A stretch of DNA of 8,172 bases from an uncultured Pseudomonadota bacterium. Its GTDB lineage: Bacteria; Pseudomonadota; Gammaproteobacteria; Burkholderiales; Eutrophovitaceae. Below the pieces are notes generated by a model, which saw only the letters and a list, made by a program, of their open reading frames with translations, searched no databases and had not been told where the DNA came from. The stretch lies in contig CAJXPC010000067.1 of the NCBI GenBank assembly GCA_913057845.1, positions 1 through 8,172 on the forward strand. The letters run 5' to 3'. Each line of letters starts with the position of its first letter. Positions within the stretch are counted from its first letter, which is position 1. Below, one piece after another: positions 6,855 through 8,172 of this stretch. The translations under genes and the position numbers were made by a program.

Positions 6855-6870
6855 ATTTAAGGCCTTAAAT
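6855..6870. repeat. 16-bp perfect palindrome abutting the aroQ start codon
   Basis: ATTTAAGGCCTTAAAT is a perfect inverted repeat with no spacer, ending at the base before the aroQ ATG (6871). It includes the likely ribosome-binding sequence TAAGG (6858-6862, 8 nt from the ATG). The symmetry is directly visible. The function is not: it could be an operator for a dimeric regulator, an RNA hairpin with a GGCC loop and a 6-bp AU stem that partly masks the ribosome site, or chance. Confidence 0.6.
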
Positions 6871-7344
6871 ATGTCAAATGAACGTGCACCATTAGAGCCC
6901 TGCGACATCCTTGTGTTGAATGGGCCAAACCTAAATCTATTGGGCACGCGAGAGCCCGGTGTATACGGTACCGAGACGCTCGATTCAATAGAAGCCCGAA
7001 TAGTTTCAAAAGCTCAAGCAGCCACAATGAAATTAGTTTGCTGTCAAACAAATTACGAAGGTGAGCTAGTCAGCTTTATTCAGCAAGTTCGAACGGCTGG
7101 AGCGAAATTTTTGATTATTAATGCTGCAGCCTACACACACACCAGCATCGCTATTCGTGATGCGATCTCGGCCGTTGATGTCCCTTTTGTTGAAGTTCAT
7201 TTATCGAATATCTACAAGCGCGAACACTTTCGTCATCATTCGTACCTTAGCGACAAGGCTGAGGCAGTGATTTGCGGGCTGGGCGCTATGGGTTATGACG
7301 TTGCGTTGGATTATGTATTAGAAAAACTGAAGGGAAGTCTGTAA
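6871..7344 (+). CDS. aroQ: 3-dehydroquinate dehydratase, type II
   Basis: Cytoplasmic enzyme that dehydrates 3-dehydroquinate to 3-dehydroshikimate, the third step of the shikimate pathway to aromatic amino acids. At 157 residues it is of normal length for the dodecameric type II family. Hallmarks: [14 protein letters not shown] (16-29); the catalytic loop tyrosine in VYG (Tyr32); QTNYEGE (59-65); NAAAYTHTS (84-92) with substrate-binding Asn84; and VEVHLSN with the catalytic His110, followed by Arg121 in the REHFRHHSY segment. These residues correspond to Tyr24, Asn75, His101 and Arg112 of the M. tuberculosis enzyme. The start ATG 6871 is supported by TAAGG 8 nt upstream, within the palindrome. 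The stop overlaps accB by one base (TAATG), so the two are translated in series. The aroQ-accB-accC order is familiar in proteobacteria. Confidence 0.98.
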   Translation: MSNERAPLEPCDILVLNGPNLNLLGTREPGVYGTETLDSIEARIVSKAQAATMKLVCCQTNYEGELVSFIQQVRTAGAKFLIINAAAYTHTSIAIRDAISAVDVPFVEVHLSNIYKREHFRHHSYLSDKAEAVICGLGAMGYDVALDYVLEKLKGSL

Positions 7345-7790
7345 TGGATCTGCGAAAATTAAAAAAATTAATTGATCTTGTCCAGGAGTCTGGGATTGAG
7401 GAGCTCGAAATCACAGAAGGTGAGGAGAGAGTTCGAATTAATAGTGGGAATAAAGCGCCGATTTCGTCGTATACACAGGCGCCGATGGCTCATGTCGCCG
7501 CACCGATTGTTCAGCCAGTGGCCGCTGCGGTTGTTGAGGAGATTCCTGCGGATGAAGGATTTGTGATGAAGTCACCTATGGTGGGCACGTTTTACCGTGC
7601 CTCGAACCCGGAATCTGCGTCATTTGTTGAGCTCGGCCAAACGGTTTCCGAGGGCGAGACATTATGTATTATCGAGGCAATGAAGCTGCTCAATGAAATT
7701 GAGTCAGAGAAATCCGGTGTTATTAAAAAAATTCTTGTTGAAAATGGACAACCGATTGAATATGGCCAGCCGCTTTTTGTGATCGCCTAA
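7344..7790 (+). CDS. accB: Biotin carboxyl carrier protein of acetyl-CoA carboxylase
   Basis: BCCP carries the biotin that AccC carboxylates and from which AccA/AccD transfer CO2 to acetyl-CoA, making malonyl-CoA for fatty-acid synthesis. The 148-residue protein has the expected parts. The N-terminal helical region ([18 protein letters not shown]) is near identical in pattern to E. coli. An Ala/Pro/Val-rich flexible linker follows (about 37-70). The biotinyl domain (about 73-148) begins at SPMVGTFYR (77-85) and contains the protruding 'thumb' around ASNPESASF (86-94) and the biotin site EAMKLLN with Lys114. The ribosome site AAGGGAAG (7330-7337) lies inside the end of aroQ, and the ATG overlaps the aroQ stop. 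The gene is complete. accC follows after 72 bp. In E. coli accBC is autoregulated by BCCP; no equivalent site can be read here. Confidence 0.98.
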   Translation: MDLRKLKKLIDLVQESGIEELEITEGEERVRINSGNKAPISSYTQAPMAHVAAPIVQPVAAAVVEEIPADEGFVMKSPMVGTFYRASNPESASFVELGQTVSEGETLCIIEAMKLLNEIESEKSGVIKKILVENGQPIEYGQPLFVIA

Positions 7791-7862
7791 CCCTTATACG
7801 AGACTTTATAGATCTAGATTGTATAGGTGTGCGAAATTAGATAATGGGGTGTAAAAACGTTT

Positions 7863-8172
7863 ATGTTTGAAAAGATTTTAATTGCGAATCGCGGCGAGAT
7901 CGCTCTGAGAATTCAGCGAGCATGTAGGGAGATGGGTATCAAAACCGTAGCTGTTCATTCTGAGGCGGATGCGGAAGCCAAGTACGTGCGCCTTGCGGAC
8001 GAGTCAGTATGTATCGGCCCAGCGTCGAGTGCGGACTCCTATCTTAATGTTCCCGCAATCATTAGCGCGGCTGAAGTCACTGATGCGCAAGCGATTCACC
8101 CAGGCTATGGGTTTTTGTCGGAGAATGCCGATTTCGCTGAGCGGGTTGAGCAAAGTGGTTTTGTTTTTATTG
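7863..8172 (+). CDS. accC: Biotin carboxylase subunit of acetyl-CoA carboxylase, 3'-truncated by window
   Basis: The first 103 codons of AccC, the ATP-grasp enzyme that carboxylates biotin on AccB using bicarbonate and ATP. The frame is open from ATG 7863 to the window edge; a full protein is about 450 residues, so less than a quarter is present. The N-terminal biotin carboxylase domain is clear: [14 protein letters not shown] (4-17), VHSEAD (31-36), SYLNVPAII (60-68) and [10 protein letters not shown] (79-88). The stretch is close to E. coli AccC throughout. A purine-rich GGGGTG (7846-7851) lies 11 nt before the ATG, a slightly distant but plausible ribosome site. The 72-bp gap after accB shows no strong promoter or terminator, so cotranscription with accB is expected. 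The ATP-grasp and C-terminal domains lie beyond the window. Confidence 0.97.
   Translation, partial: MFEKILIANRGEIALRIQRACREMGIKTVAVHSEADAEAKYVRLADESVCIGPASSADSYLNVPAIISAAEVTDAQAIHPGYGFLSENADFAERVEQSGFVFI

Noticed and set aside
7795..7825. Inverted repeat TATAC/GTATA around the 8-bp palindrome TAGATCTA between accB and accC
   Set aside because: Arms are only 5 bp with a long loop and imperfect centring; common by chance in AT-rich sequence.

Overview
The window reads as the end of a contig from a proteobacterium, most likely a gammaproteobacterium (a betaproteobacterium is possible). HemY, the carboxylase, AroQ, AccB and AccC all resemble proteobacterial proteins, and the AccB and AccC stretches are close to the E. 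coli sequences as I recall them. Base composition looks intermediate, somewhat AT-rich between genes. Bases 1-26 are not biological: they match the end of the Illumina Nextera (Tn5 mosaic end) adapter, so the assembly begins with untrimmed library sequence.

Layout: (a) 27-3671, plus strand: the 3' part of hemY (TPR membrane protein linked to heme synthesis) followed 13 bp later by a complete ppc (phosphoenolpyruvate carboxylase). (b) 3687-4718, minus strand, convergent with ppc: a three-domain 2Fe-2S/FAD/NAD(P)H reductase of the type often labelled CDP-6-deoxy-glucoseen reductase. (c) 4799-6670, plus strand, divergent from the reductase: a tightly packed set of an atypical SDR/NAD-dependent epimerase-like protein, a stand-alone DsbD N-terminal (alpha) domain, and an anchored TlpA-like thioredoxin. 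The junctions are a 1-bp gap and an ATGA overlap. (d) 6766-8172, plus strand: a promoter-like site and a 16-bp perfect palindrome, then aroQ (type II 3-dehydroquinase), accB (biotin carboxyl carrier protein) and the first 103 codons of accC (biotin carboxylase), which runs off the window.

Most of this is core metabolism. PEP carboxylase refills oxaloacetate, AroQ feeds the shikimate pathway, and AccB/AccC form the biotin half of acetyl-CoA carboxylase. The part least explained by standard annotation is the redox block. The slot just before aroQ-accB-accC, which in relatives such as Pseudomonas carries full-length dsbD, here holds only the periplasmic alpha domain plus a TlpA-like thioredoxin, with no transmembrane electron carrier in view. 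The alpha domain also carries an extra adjacent Cys-Cys pair beside its predicted active-site tyrosines. The second notable signal is the perfect palindrome that ends at the aroQ start codon and contains its Shine-Dalgarno sequence. I see no CRISPR array, tRNA, rRNA, insertion sequence or phage gene.
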